A stretch of 9,366 nucleotides of DNA from Lachnospiraceae bacterium (GTDB lineage: Bacteria; Bacillota; Clostridia; Lachnospirales; Lachnospiraceae). Shown piece by piece: positions 1 through 5,898 of the stretch; the stretch's first letter is position 1, and each line of letters opens with the position of its first letter. The translations under genes and the position numbers were made by a program. Under the pieces are notes generated by a model. The model saw only the letters and a list, made by a program, of their open reading frames with translations. It was not told the DNA's origin and did not search any database. The DNA is taken from positions 1 through 9,366 of the forward strand of contig JAAWLS010000066.1 of the NCBI GenBank assembly GCA_022798035.1, in the 5' to 3' direction.

Positions 1-393
1 GATATTTCCATTGACCAGGTAGTGATTGGCTCCTGTACCAATGGACGTCTGAACGACCTCAGAACAGCGGCAGAAGTATTGAAGGGACAGAAAGTGGCAA
101 AGGGAGTCCGCTGTATTATCATTCCAGCCACCCAGAAAATCTATCTGGAGGCTATGGAAGAAGGACTTTTGAAAATATTTATCGAGGCAGGAGCTATCGT
201 CAGCACACCTACCTGCGGTCCCTGTCTGGGAGGATATATGGGAATTTTGGCGGAGGGAGAACGCTGTGTCTCCACCACCAACCGTAATTTTGTGGGACGT
301 ATGGGCCATGTGGAGTCAGAAATCTATCTTGCAAGTCCGGCGGTGGCTGCGGCAAGTGCTGTCACCGGCAAAATAGCAATGCCAGAGAAATAG
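1..393 (+). CDS. leuC: 3-isopropylmalate dehydratase large subunit, C-terminal part (5' end outside window)
   Basis: With LeuD this subunit isomerises 2-isopropylmalate to 3-isopropylmalate in cytoplasmic leucine synthesis, using a [4Fe-4S] cluster. Only the last 130 residues are present; the frame is open to base 1, so the gene begins upstream. The three cluster-ligand cysteines expected of the aconitase superfamily are visible: Cys12 of the fragment in IGSCTNGR, and Cys72 and Cys75 in TCGPC. The tail ([12 protein letters not shown], then [12 protein letters not shown]) is typical of the short, roughly 420-residue LeuC class found in archaea and Clostridia, so about 290 residues should lie upstream. 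The stop codon overlaps the leuD ribosome binding site, which indicates a translationally linked leuCD operon. A homoaconitase-type function is possible in this class, but the context favours leucine synthesis. Confidence 0.95.
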   Translation, partial: DISIDQVVIGSCTNGRLNDLRTAAEVLKGQKVAKGVRCIIIPATQKIYLEAMEEGLLKIFIEAGAIVSTPTCGPCLGGYMGILAEGERCVSTTNRNFVGRMGHVESEIYLASPAVAAASAVTGKIAMPEK

Positions 394-397
394 GAGG
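392..397 (+). promoter_or_regulatory. Ribosome binding site of leuD, overlapping the leuC stop
   Basis: AGGAGG shares two bases with the leuC TAG stop and lies 7 nt before the leuD ATG at 405. Ribosomes ending leuC would be positioned to start leuD, which helps keep the two subunits in balance. Confidence 0.8.
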
Positions 398-404
398 AGA
401 AGAG

Positions 405-890
405 ATGAAAGCCAGCGGAACAGTATTTAAATATGGAGACAACGTAGATACCGATGTAATTATTCCAGCAAGATATCTGAACTCATCAGACCCGAAGGAA
501 TTAGCAACCCACTGTATGGAGGATATTGACAAGGAATTTGTAAAAAAAGTGAATGAGGGAGACTTGATTGTGGCAGACAAAAATTTTGGATGCGGCTCTT
601 CCAGAGAACATGCGCCCATTGCCATCAAGGCTTCCGGGGTCAGCTGCGTGATTGCAGAAACATTTGCACGGATTTTTTACCGAAATGCCATCAACATCGG
701 ACTTCCGATTATCGAATGTCCGGAGGCGGCAAAAGGTATCGAAGCAGGAGACGAGGTGGAAGTGGATTTTGACAGCGGCGTGATTACAAACAAGACAAAA
801 GGAACCACGTTTCAAGGTCAGGCTTTTCCGGAATTTATGCAAAAGATTATCAAATCAGAAGGTTTGATTAATTATATCAATCAGAAATAA
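405..890 (+). CDS. leuD: 3-isopropylmalate dehydratase small subunit
   Basis: The small subunit completes the LeuCD isomerase and contributes substrate recognition. The 161-residue length matches the compact LeuD class, shorter than the roughly 200-residue enterobacterial type. Family motifs are intact: [13 protein letters not shown] (residues 13-25), the swivelling-domain motif [10 protein letters not shown] (61-70), and [15 protein letters not shown] (87-101). The ATG has a strong AGGAGG site 7 nt upstream. It lies 11 nt after leuC, so the two are co-transcribed. leuB does not follow; a terminator-like hairpin ends the operon, so leuA and leuB are either upstream or elsewhere. Nothing in the sequence looks truncated. 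Confidence 0.96.
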   Translation: MKASGTVFKYGDNVDTDVIIPARYLNSSDPKELATHCMEDIDKEFVKKVNEGDLIVADKNFGCGSSREHAPIAIKASGVSCVIAETFARIFYRNAINIGLPIIECPEAAKGIEAGDEVEVDFDSGVITNKTKGTTFQGQAFPEFMQKIIKSEGLINYINQK

Positions 891-928
891 AATCACTACT
901 TCCTCATGTGAGTGCGGGTCATTAAACC

Positions 929-961
929 AAAACTTATATCCTGCAGGCAGGAATAAGTTTT
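929..961. terminator. Bidirectional terminator-like hairpin between leuD and the AP2-domain gene
   Basis: A 9-bp outer stem (AAAACTTAT at 929-937 with ATAAGTTTT at 953-961) continues, after a bulged A938, into a 5-bp inner stem (TCCTG 939-943 with CAGGA 948-952) around a 4-nt loop. The outer stem gives T-rich ends on both strands. It sits between convergent genes and includes part of the stop codon of the minus-strand gene, so it probably ends transcription from both sides. The T tracts are short, so efficiency is uncertain. Confidence 0.7.
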
Positions 962-1766
962 AGCTTTTGAACCTGGTATCATGTAAATGTTTCATGTATT
1001 TTTCAGAAATTTTTATTTGGCTGTAGACTTCGGCATATTCTCGTGGAGAATAATTTTCCAGATAGTTTGTCTGAAAATTTTTCATAATTCCGTGTTTTTT
1101 TGCCAGGTCTACAGCTTTATTGTAGGCGATTGCAGCTTTTTCTTCTTCCTGGTAGGTTCCTACCAGATAATTTCCATTAATATGAATCTGAACTCTGTAA
1201 GTCTCTCCGTTAGAAGAGATTGTTTTTGTCACGCCGTAGTATTTATTGACTACTATAATATTGGAATATCGAAAATCTGTGGAATCCTCATTTGCAAAGT
1301 AGTAATCGCGTCCGGCCACAGCGTAATTTTTAATACCATAACGGGAAAGAATATTAATCTGCATTCCATAATCGCTGACAAAAAGATGGCCCTTTCGACG
1401 CATGATTTTGTGGCTGGAATAGTAGAATAAATCGTCGATATCGAATTTTAATTCGTCTGATTTAGAAATATAGTAAACGAAATAATTATTCCTCAAATAG
1501 ATAGGATTTTTAAAATAAATGAGATTATCCCGAAAATTCAACAAAGAAATCACTTTATCAAAACTTAAAATAGTGGATAGCGAAAAGGCATCCTCGAAAG
1601 AAATGGAAGTGTCCCGCAGCAGACGGGAAGCATCCAGATAGGCGAGATTTGCTTTTTCCTCGGTATCATAGCTGCCGAGAGATATATGCTTACTTTGATA
1701 AGTGATACTGGCACGATAATAGATATCTCTGTTCTTTTTGTAAGCAATGTAGACACCTGGCAGCAT
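960..1766 (-). CDS. Two-AP2-domain DNA-binding protein with a degenerate HNH-like middle
   Basis: No named function is recognised. With the start at 1766 the product has 268 residues. Residues 3-50 look like an AP2/ERF-type domain (GVYIAYKK, YYRASI, then ISLGSYDTEEKANLAYLDA). Residues 175-222 form a second copy (YYGV, TYRVQIHINGNYLVGTY, EEEKAAIAYNKA). In phages and bacteria AP2 domains are DNA-binding modules, often attached to HNH homing endonucleases. The middle (94-174) follows the outline of such an HNH unit: FDIDDLFYY resembles the start, and GRDYYFANEDSTDFRYSNI resembles the usual HINGDxxDNRxSNL, but the catalytic His is Arg and the Asn before Arg is Phe. This suggests a non-nucleolytic DNA-binding protein. 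Local base use is AT-rich (14 G/C in 1441-1500), unlike leuD or thrC, which hints at transfer. No membrane segment is seen. A regulator role is inference. Confidence 0.75.
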   Translation of the reverse strand: MLPGVYIAYKKNRDIYYRASITYQSKHISLGSYDTEEKANLAYLDASRLLRDTSISFEDAFSLSTILSFDKVISLLNFRDNLIYFKNPIYLRNNYFVYYISKSDELKFDIDDLFYYSSHKIMRRKGHLFVSDYGMQINILSRYGIKNYAVAGRDYYFANEDSTDFRYSNIIVVNKYYGVTKTISSNGETYRVQIHINGNYLVGTYQEEEKAAIAYNKAVDLAKKHGIMKNFQTNYLENYSPREYAEVYSQIKISEKYMKHLHDTRFKS

Positions 1767-1770
1767 AATA

Positions 1771-1776
1771 CCCTCC
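1771..1776 (-). promoter_or_regulatory. Ribosome binding site that fixes the start of the AP2-domain gene at 1766
   Basis: GGAGGG on the minus strand lies 4 nt before the ATG at 1766-1764. A longer in-frame reading from ATG 1778 would place this site inside the coding sequence and has only AT-rich sequence before it. The shorter start also begins at the edge of the first AP2-like domain. Confidence 0.65.
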
Positions 1777-1824
1777 ATAGATTCATATTTCCATGTATTT
1801 TTTCGTTAAAAAAAATACAAAATA

Positions 1825-1852
1825 AGTATATCACAAAAATGTAGAAACGCAA
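1825..1852 (-). promoter_or_regulatory. Candidate promoter of the AP2-domain gene
   Basis: On the minus strand a TATACT -10 (1825-1830) lies 16 nt after a weak TTGCGT -35 (1847-1852). It would give a 5' leader of about 50 nt. The -10 is good and the -35 matches consensus at only three positions, which is compatible with a regulated promoter. Confidence 0.4.
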
Positions 1853-1858
1853 GTTTCT
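1843..1858. repeat. Short inverted repeat over the -35 of the AP2-domain gene promoter
   Basis: AGAAAC (1843-1848) and GTTTCT (1853-1858) are perfect 6-bp inverted copies separated by GCAA. The repeat covers the candidate -35 at 1847-1852, in the divergent intergenic region, so it could be an operator. It may also be chance in AT-rich DNA. Confidence 0.4.
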
Positions 1859-1905
1859 GAAGTAGTGGAAATGGAATGGTAAATCGTGGAAAAGTCGAAT
1901 GGAAA

Positions 1906-1911
1906 AGAGGA
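1906..1911 (+). promoter_or_regulatory. Ribosome binding site that fixes the start of the SleB-like hydrolase at 1918
   Basis: AGAGGA lies 6 nt before ATG 1918. The in-frame upstream ATG at 1876 has no comparable site, and starting there would add 14 charged residues before the membrane segment. Confidence 0.6.
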
Positions 1912-1917
1912 ACGATT

Positions 1918-2727
1918 ATGTTGACAATTCAAAACTTACTAAAGAATGTATATTGTTGTATTAAAAATATATCGAAGAAGTCATATCGGAATTGTGCAGT
2001 TCTTGTTTCTGGGTTTTCAGTATTTGCGATGGTTTCCCTGAATGCACATGGATTTGGCGGTGCAGGAAAAAACAGGAGTGTAGTGGAATGCAGCAGCATG
2101 AAGGAAGCGGCAGAGGATGGAGCTCAGGCAGAGAACACGGAAGATTCTGAGCTGCTGACTGGAGGAAAATTTGCCACCCTGTGCAGACAGGCAGTGGATG
2201 TGGAACAGAGTAAGATAGAAGAACTCGAAAAAGCCGAGATACAGAAACGGGAAGTAGTTGCCGTATGTGCCAGTGTCGAACCGGTTTTTAACGAGGTACA
2301 GCAGGTGCCGGTAAATCCTTATGGAGATATTTTTATCTCAGAAGAAGACTATGAGGCGCTTCTTCGAATTGTACAGGCAGAGGCCGGAGGAGAAGACGAA
2401 CAGGGAAGAATATTAGTGGCAGAGGTTATTTTAAACCGGGTACTTGCGGAAGAATTTGCCTCAACTGTTTCGGAAGTGATTTTCGAGAGAAGCGGCGGCA
2501 GCCCTCAGTTTGCCCCCACTGCAGATGGCAGATATTACTCGGTGGAAGTGACTCAGAGTACGATAGACGCTGTGGAAAAGGCCATACACGAGGAAGATTT
2601 GTCTCAAGGAGCGTTGTTCTTTTCAGCACGCAGAAAGGCAAATCCCTATGATATGGCGTGGTTTGACCGGAATCTGACCTGGCTGTTTCAATATGGCGGT
2701 CATGAGTTCTATACCCTTCCAAAATAG
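1918..2727 (+). CDS. Membrane-anchored SleB/CwlJ-type cell wall hydrolase
   Basis: Probable peptidoglycan hydrolase (Hydrolase_2 family; SleB-type lytic transglycosylase) acting outside the membrane. The 269-residue product has a basic N-terminus, a hydrophobic segment at about residues 26-42 that could be a signal peptide or anchor, an acidic linker with a charged helical stretch (about 95-112), then the catalytic domain from about 138 to the end. The domain shows the expected marks: IVQAEAGGED with Glu155 as the likely catalytic acid, ILNRV (171-175), SPQFAP (195-200) and a closing GGHEFY (260-265). No peptidoglycan-binding repeat is present, unlike spore-germination SleB. It is a single gene with its own strong terminator-like hairpin. 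A role in sporulation, germination or vegetative wall turnover cannot be decided here. No clear plus-strand promoter was found between 1779 and 1917. Confidence 0.85.
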   Translation: MLTIQNLLKNVYCCIKNISKKSYRNCAVLVSGFSVFAMVSLNAHGFGGAGKNRSVVECSSMKEAAEDGAQAENTEDSELLTGGKFATLCRQAVDVEQSKIEELEKAEIQKREVVAVCASVEPVFNEVQQVPVNPYGDIFISEEDYEALLRIVQAEAGGEDEQGRILVAEVILNRVLAEEFASTVSEVIFERSGGSPQFAPTADGRYYSVEVTQSTIDAVEKAIHEEDLSQGALFFSARRKANPYDMAWFDRNLTWLFQYGGHEFYTLPK

Positions 2728-2728
2728 A

Positions 2729-2757
2729 TTGACAGAAATTCGGAAAACTTTTATAAT
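2729..2757 (+). promoter_or_regulatory. Full-consensus sigma-A promoter upstream of thrC
   Basis: TTGACA (2729-2734) and TATAAT (2752-2757) are separated by exactly 17 nt, matching consensus at all twelve positions. It begins two bases after the stop of the preceding hydrolase gene. The predicted start (about 2763-2765) falls at the 5' edge of the hairpin at 2762-2787, so the thrC leader would begin with a stem-loop. Confidence 0.85.
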
Positions 2758-2761
2758 GTAG

Positions 2762-2791
2762 AGTGTCCCGGAAAGAACCGGGACACTTTTT
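2762..2791 (+). terminator. Strong intrinsic-terminator-like hairpin in the thrC leader
   Basis: A perfect 10-bp GC-rich stem (AGTGTCCCGG 2762-2771 with CCGGGACACT 2778-2787), a 6-nt loop and a TTTT tail (2788-2791). It should end transcripts of the SleB-like hydrolase gene. Because the thrC promoter starts at its left edge, the same hairpin would also form the very 5' end of thrC mRNA. Confidence 0.85.
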
Positions 2792-2834
2792 AAGAAAAAA
2801 TTTCAGAAAGAAATCACAAAGGATGGAATAGAAT

Positions 2835-4316
2835 ATGTTGTATGTGAGCACAAGAAATGCAGAGGAAAAGGTCTCTGCGTCTCAGGCAATTTTAAAAGGT
2901 CTGGCAGGTCAGGGTGGATTATTTGTGCCGGAGCAGATACCGAAGCTGGACTGTTCGGCGGAACAGCTGATGAATTTGACTTATCAGGAGACAGCTTATG
3001 AGGTGATGAAATTATTTCTCACAGATTTTACGGAAGAAGAGCTGAAGAAATGTATTCAAAGCGCCTATGATGAGAAATTTGACACAGAAGAGATTGCACC
3101 TCTGGTAAAGTCAGAAGATGTCCATTTTCTGGAGCTGTTTCATGGTGCAACGATTGCGTTTAAGGATATGGCTCTTTCCATTCTCCCTCATCTTTTGATT
3201 ACGTCCGCCAGAAAGAACCATGTAAAAAATGATATTGTAATTCTGACGGCAACCTCAGGTGATACCGGAAAGGCTGCTCTGGCAGGTTTTGCAGATGTGG
3301 AAGGAACCAAGATTATTGTGTTTTATCCGAAAGACGGCGTGAGCCCCATTCAGGAGAAACAGATGGTAACTCAAAAAGGGGACAACACATTTGTTGTGGG
3401 AATCAACGGCAATTTTGACCAGGCCCAGACAGGAGTGAAACAGATGTTTTCGGATGAACGGCTGGCCCAGGAAATGGAAGCGGCTGGTTATCAGTTTTCT
3501 TCTGCCAATTCCATTAACATCGGCAGACTGGTTCCTCAGATTGTGTACTATGTCTATGCTTACGGCAGGATGCTCAAATCTGGCGAGATTGCCAAAGGAG
3601 AGAAAATTAATGTGGTGGTTCCCACCGGAAATTTCGGAAATATTCTGGCGGCCTTTTATGCCAAAAATATGGGGCTGCCCATTGGAAAATTAATTTGTGC
3701 TTCCAATGAGAATAAGGTGCTTTATGACTTTTTTGCCACTGGTACATATGACAGGAACCGAGAATTTATCTTGACCTCCTCCCCCTCTATGGACATTTTG
3801 ATTTCCAGCAATTTAGAGCGGCTGATTTACCGCATCGCAGGAGATGATGCCAAGAAAAATCAATCATTGATGAAGGCGCTGCAGGAGGAAGGAAAGTATG
3901 AAATCACCCCAGAGATGCGAGAAGAACTTGCTGAATTTTATGGAAATTATGCCAGTGAGGCAGAGACAGCCGAGGTTATCAAAGAAATTTATGGGCAGGA
4001 CGGATATGTTATAGATACCCACACAGCGGTTGCAGCGGCAGTTTACCGGAAATACAGGAAAGAGACTGGCGATACGGCCAAAACGGTGATAGCTTCCACG
4101 GCAAGTCCCTTTAAATTTACCAGAAGCGTTATGACAGCCATAGATGAAAAATACGACAGTCAGCCAGATTTCCAATTGGTGGATGAGCTCTCAGCGTTGT
4201 CCGGAGTGAAAGTGCCTCGCGCCATTGAGGAGATTCGAACGGCTCCGGTGCGTCACGAGACAGTCTGTGAAGTGGAAGAGATGCAGTCTGTGGTAAAGAA
4301 ATTTTTGAAAATGTAA
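2835..4316 (+). CDS. thrC: Threonine synthase
   Basis: PLP-dependent enzyme that converts O-phospho-L-homoserine to L-threonine and phosphate, the last step of threonine synthesis, in the cytoplasm. The 493-residue product belongs to the longer threonine synthase class. The N-terminal domain has the family opening STRN (residues 5-8) and GLAGQGGLFVPE (22-33). The PLP-binding lysine is Lys110 in FHGATIAFKDMA. Other marks are TATSGDTGKAA (138-148), the cofactor-phosphate loop PTGNFGN (263-269), and STASPFKF (421-428) near the C-terminus. It is monocistronic, with its own promoter at 2729-2757 and a terminator at 4380-4421. The ribosome binding site (AAAGGA, 2818-2823) lies a rather long 11 nt before the ATG. 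No T-box or leader peptide is visible in the roughly 70-nt leader. Confidence 0.97.
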   Translation: MLYVSTRNAEEKVSASQAILKGLAGQGGLFVPEQIPKLDCSAEQLMNLTYQETAYEVMKLFLTDFTEEELKKCIQSAYDEKFDTEEIAPLVKSEDVHFLELFHGATIAFKDMALSILPHLLITSARKNHVKNDIVILTATSGDTGKAALAGFADVEGTKIIVFYPKDGVSPIQEKQMVTQKGDNTFVVGINGNFDQAQTGVKQMFSDERLAQEMEAAGYQFSSANSINIGRLVPQIVYYVYAYGRMLKSGEIAKGEKINVVVPTGNFGNILAAFYAKNMGLPIGKLICASNENKVLYDFFATGTYDRNREFILTSSPSMDILISSNLERLIYRIAGDDAKKNQSLMKALQEEGKYEITPEMREELAEFYGNYASEAETAEVIKEIYGQDGYVIDTHTAVAAAVYRKYRKETGDTAKTVIASTASPFKFTRSVMTAIDEKYDSQPDFQLVDELSALSGVKVPRAIEEIRTAPVRHETVCEVEEMQSVVKKFLKM

Positions 4317-4379
4317 TCTGAAAAGTTGATTTGAAATGTAATTACAGGTTCACAATGATAGAATGGTGTTGTGCACAGC

Positions 4380-4421
4380 AAAACGTTCCGTTTTCTTCTC
4401 ATGAGGAAACGGAACGTTTTT
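4380..4421. terminator. Terminator between the convergent thrC and CheX-like genes
   Basis: A perfect 14-bp stem pairs 4380-4393 (AAAACGTTCCGTTT) with 4407-4420 (AAACGGAACGTTTT), followed on the plus strand by further T-rich sequence. The A run on the left side gives a short T tract for minus-strand transcripts, so it can serve both convergent genes. This is the clearest feature of the 4317-4462 gap. Confidence 0.9.
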
Positions 4422-4462
4422 GTTTGTATTTATAAAATGTTATTATAAATTTATGCGCAATA

Positions 4463-5392
4463 CTATAAGTCTGATATTTCACCGTCATCTTGCTGCGGGG
4501 GCTCTGACCTTGTCACGGAGAACACGAAATTAATCGTTCCGAAAGAGTAAATAACAGGCAGAAGATAACAGGGGGAATCTGTTGCCAAAATCGTATTTTC
4601 ATGAACAGCAGGAGGCTGCAGGTGCAGTTCCATGGTATAATCATTGGACATATTTACAGAAAAAAGACCATTATGTAAATTCAGAAAATCTTCCATGGAA
4701 GCGCTGACGTATTCATCGAATTTTTCAAATTCTTCGTCCACATATCTGCTTGCAAAAGAAATGGCAATTTCAGGCTCCATATCCAATGCGGACATAAAAG
4801 AGAAAGAACCGTCAACAACTTGTGATACACAGAAATTTGTGGGAACCTCTGGAAGCGTCATGACATTTAGAGGAGTGAAATCTTCTCCGATAAAACGTAC
4901 CAGATTGTTGAAAAGGAGCGTAAGATACGAAATAATGTTCTGTGTATCAGGAAGCTCTTCTGGAAGATATAAGCTGGAAAGAAGCTTATCTACCATATTT
5001 TTCTGTTCTTCCATCATATTTAATTCATAAATCTCATATTCAGATTTATACTCGGTAATCAGATTCTCTAATTCAATGTGTGTCAGTATCTTTTTGTCCA
5101 CCAAAATCTGTCCAAGCAGCATATAATTCGGGAGTTGGATGGTTAAAAGTTTGTCCACCTGGTCCGGAGTGAGGTAACCCAGTTCTGTGGCAAGTTCTCC
5201 GAAACGTTTATCATAATGAGTTTGTGTGATATAAACGTCTGCAACCTCGCTGGCTGACATATATCCGGAATGGATTGCCAGCGTGCCGAATTTTTTGTGG
5301 GTGGTAGATTGTATTTTCAGAGCCTCAATGAGCTGTTCTGGGGTAATGACCCCTTTGTTGAGCAAAAAATTACCAAAAAACTGCGTATGCAT
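4463..5392 (-). CDS. MshEN-type repeat protein with a C-terminal CheX-like phosphatase domain
   Basis: A 309-residue cytoplasmic protein with no signal peptide or membrane segment. Residues 5-115 hold four tandem motifs with an exact 29-residue period, each 24 residues plus a 5-residue spacer. The pattern (R/K)(F/L)G-x2-LL-x2-G(I/L)-x4-L-x3-L-x2-Q matches the MshEN/GspE N-terminal fold, known to bind cyclic di-GMP in type II secretion and pilus ATPases. A charged helix follows (about 115-140). Residues 150-295 resemble CheX: DFLNLHNG (235-242) aligns with the ExxNxxxG active-site motif, with Asp235 in place of Glu and Asn238 kept. CheX proteins dephosphorylate CheY, and a CheY-like gene lies 5 nt upstream in the same operon. 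A receiver phosphatase gated by a nucleotide is the natural inference, but ligand and activity are unproven. Confidence 0.8.
   Translation of the reverse strand: MHTQFFGNFLLNKGVITPEQLIEALKIQSTTHKKFGTLAIHSGYMSASEVADVYITQTHYDKRFGELATELGYLTPDQVDKLLTIQLPNYMLLGQILVDKKILTHIELENLITEYKSEYEIYELNMMEEQKNMVDKLLSSLYLPEELPDTQNIISYLTLLFNNLVRFIGEDFTPLNVMTLPEVPTNFCVSQVVDGSFSFMSALDMEPEIAISFASRYVDEEFEKFDEYVSASMEDFLNLHNGLFSVNMSNDYTMELHLQPPAVHENTILATDSPCYLLPVIYSFGTINFVFSVTRSEPPQQDDGEISDL
5048..5380 (-). repeat. Four tandem 29-codon repeats (MshEN-type)
   Basis: Within the CheX-like gene the repeats begin at residues 5, 34, 63 and 92. The glycine after the first hydrophobic residue recurs at 7, 36, 65 and 94. A second glycine recurs at 14, 43 and 72 but is Lys at 101. 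The closing Gln recurs at 28, 57 and 86 but is Tyr at 115. The ligand-type arginine position holds F5, K34, R63 and L92, so the two middle repeats best preserve a possible binding site. Confidence 0.75.
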
Positions 5393-5397
5393 AACTT

Positions 5398-5769
5398 TTA
5401 TCTCCCTTCAAAACGACCTTTTAGAATCTCTGCAATAGCAGAAGAAGAGAAAGGCTTTTGTACAAAGTCACGTGCTCCTTCCAAAATAGCATTTTTTAAC
5501 TGAGTCTGAGTGCCTACAGAAGAGACAACAACGATATAAGCCTTGGGGTCAAAGCCGCGGATATCCCGAATTGCCTCTACACCATCTTTTACAGGCATAA
5601 CAATGTCAAGAAATGAAAGGTCAGGTTTCTCTTCTTTATACAAGTCAAATGCTTCCTGGCCATTGGAAGCTTCTATAAAATTGTCATAGCCGCATTTTTT
5701 GATGATATCTTTTAATTGTTTTCGTGCCAGAACAGAATCATCACAGATTAATATTTTTATGTTTTCCAT
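5398..5769 (-). CDS. CheY-like single-domain response regulator
   Basis: A stand-alone 123-residue receiver domain with no output domain. The acidic pocket (Asp10, Asp11), phosphoacceptor Asp55 in FLDIVMP, switch Ser83 (threonine position of CheY) and Lys105 in FVQKPF are all present, so it should be phosphorylatable. The VVSSVGTQ and GARDFVQKPF segments resemble the CheY of B. subtilis more than that of E. coli. It is the first gene of a two-gene operon with the MshEN-repeat/CheX-like gene, which begins 5 nt after its stop. Its ribosome binding site AAGGAG (5778-5783) lies 8 nt before the ATG. No histidine kinase or other chemotaxis gene is nearby, so the phosphate source is unknown. A role in motility is possible, but so is a non-motility pathway. 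Confidence 0.93.
   Translation of the reverse strand: MENIKILICDDSVLARKQLKDIIKKCGYDNFIEASNGQEAFDLYKEEKPDLSFLDIVMPVKDGVEAIRDIRGFDPKAYIVVVSSVGTQTQLKNAILEGARDFVQKPFSSSAIAEILKGRFEGR
5402..5408 (-). promoter_or_regulatory. Ribosome binding site of the CheX-like gene, inside the end of the receiver gene
   Basis: AAGGGAG on the minus strand is formed by the last sense codons of the receiver gene (for Glu, Gly and Arg) and lies 9 nt before ATG 5392. This couples translation of the two signalling genes. Confidence 0.7.
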
Positions 5770-5804
5770 TCGAATCGCTCCTTGTTGTTGATTTATATAG
5801 TATA

Positions 5805-5833
5805 ATTCTACACTAAGTGGTTGGAAGTTTCAA
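5805..5833 (-). promoter_or_regulatory. Promoter of the receiver/CheX-like operon
   Basis: On the minus strand TTGAAA (5828-5833) and TAGAAT (5805-5810) are separated by 17 nt, each hexamer one mismatch from consensus. The predicted start is about 30 nt before the receiver ATG. It makes the operon independent of the citrate synthase gene upstream, although no strong terminator is seen between them (5770-5898), only a T-rich tract. Confidence 0.6.
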
Positions 5834-5898
5834 TATTTTCTTTCATATTATACATAAAAAAACAGGAATAAAGAAAGAATTTTTGTGCCGCAGACAGT

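Noticed and set aside
987..1430. A 147-codon plus-strand open frame opposite the AP2-domain gene
   Set aside because: Phe- and Ile-rich low-complexity product with no ribosome binding site or domain; it is the antisense shadow of a minus-strand gene with recognisable domains.
1776..1778. ATG at 1778 as the start of the AP2-domain gene
   Set aside because: It would place the GGAGGG ribosome binding site inside the coding sequence and has none of its own; the ATG at 1766 fits better.
1921..1950. TTGACA inside the start of the SleB-like hydrolase gene as a -35
   Set aside because: At 17-nt spacing the downstream hexamer is GAATGT, not a -10. The nearest TATATT is 22 nt away.
2792..2834. T-box or threonine leader peptide before thrC
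   Set aside because: The leader is only about 70 nt, with no T-box sequence, specifier structure or Thr-rich short open frame.
4331..4359. Promoter-like TTGAAA-17-AATGAT just before the terminator downstream of thrC, which could make a short RNA
   Set aside because: The -10 is poor (four of six, lacking the first T), and a convergent gene end with a terminator needs no promoter. Kept only as a possibility for RNA-end mapping.
4644..5030. A 128-codon plus-strand open frame opposite the CheX-like gene
   Set aside because: Ser-rich product without a ribosome binding site, fully inside the opposite-strand gene that has ordered repeats and a known fold.
5850..5898. Terminator after citrate synthase
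   Set aside because: T-rich on the minus strand, but no stable GC-rich stem could be found before the T tract.
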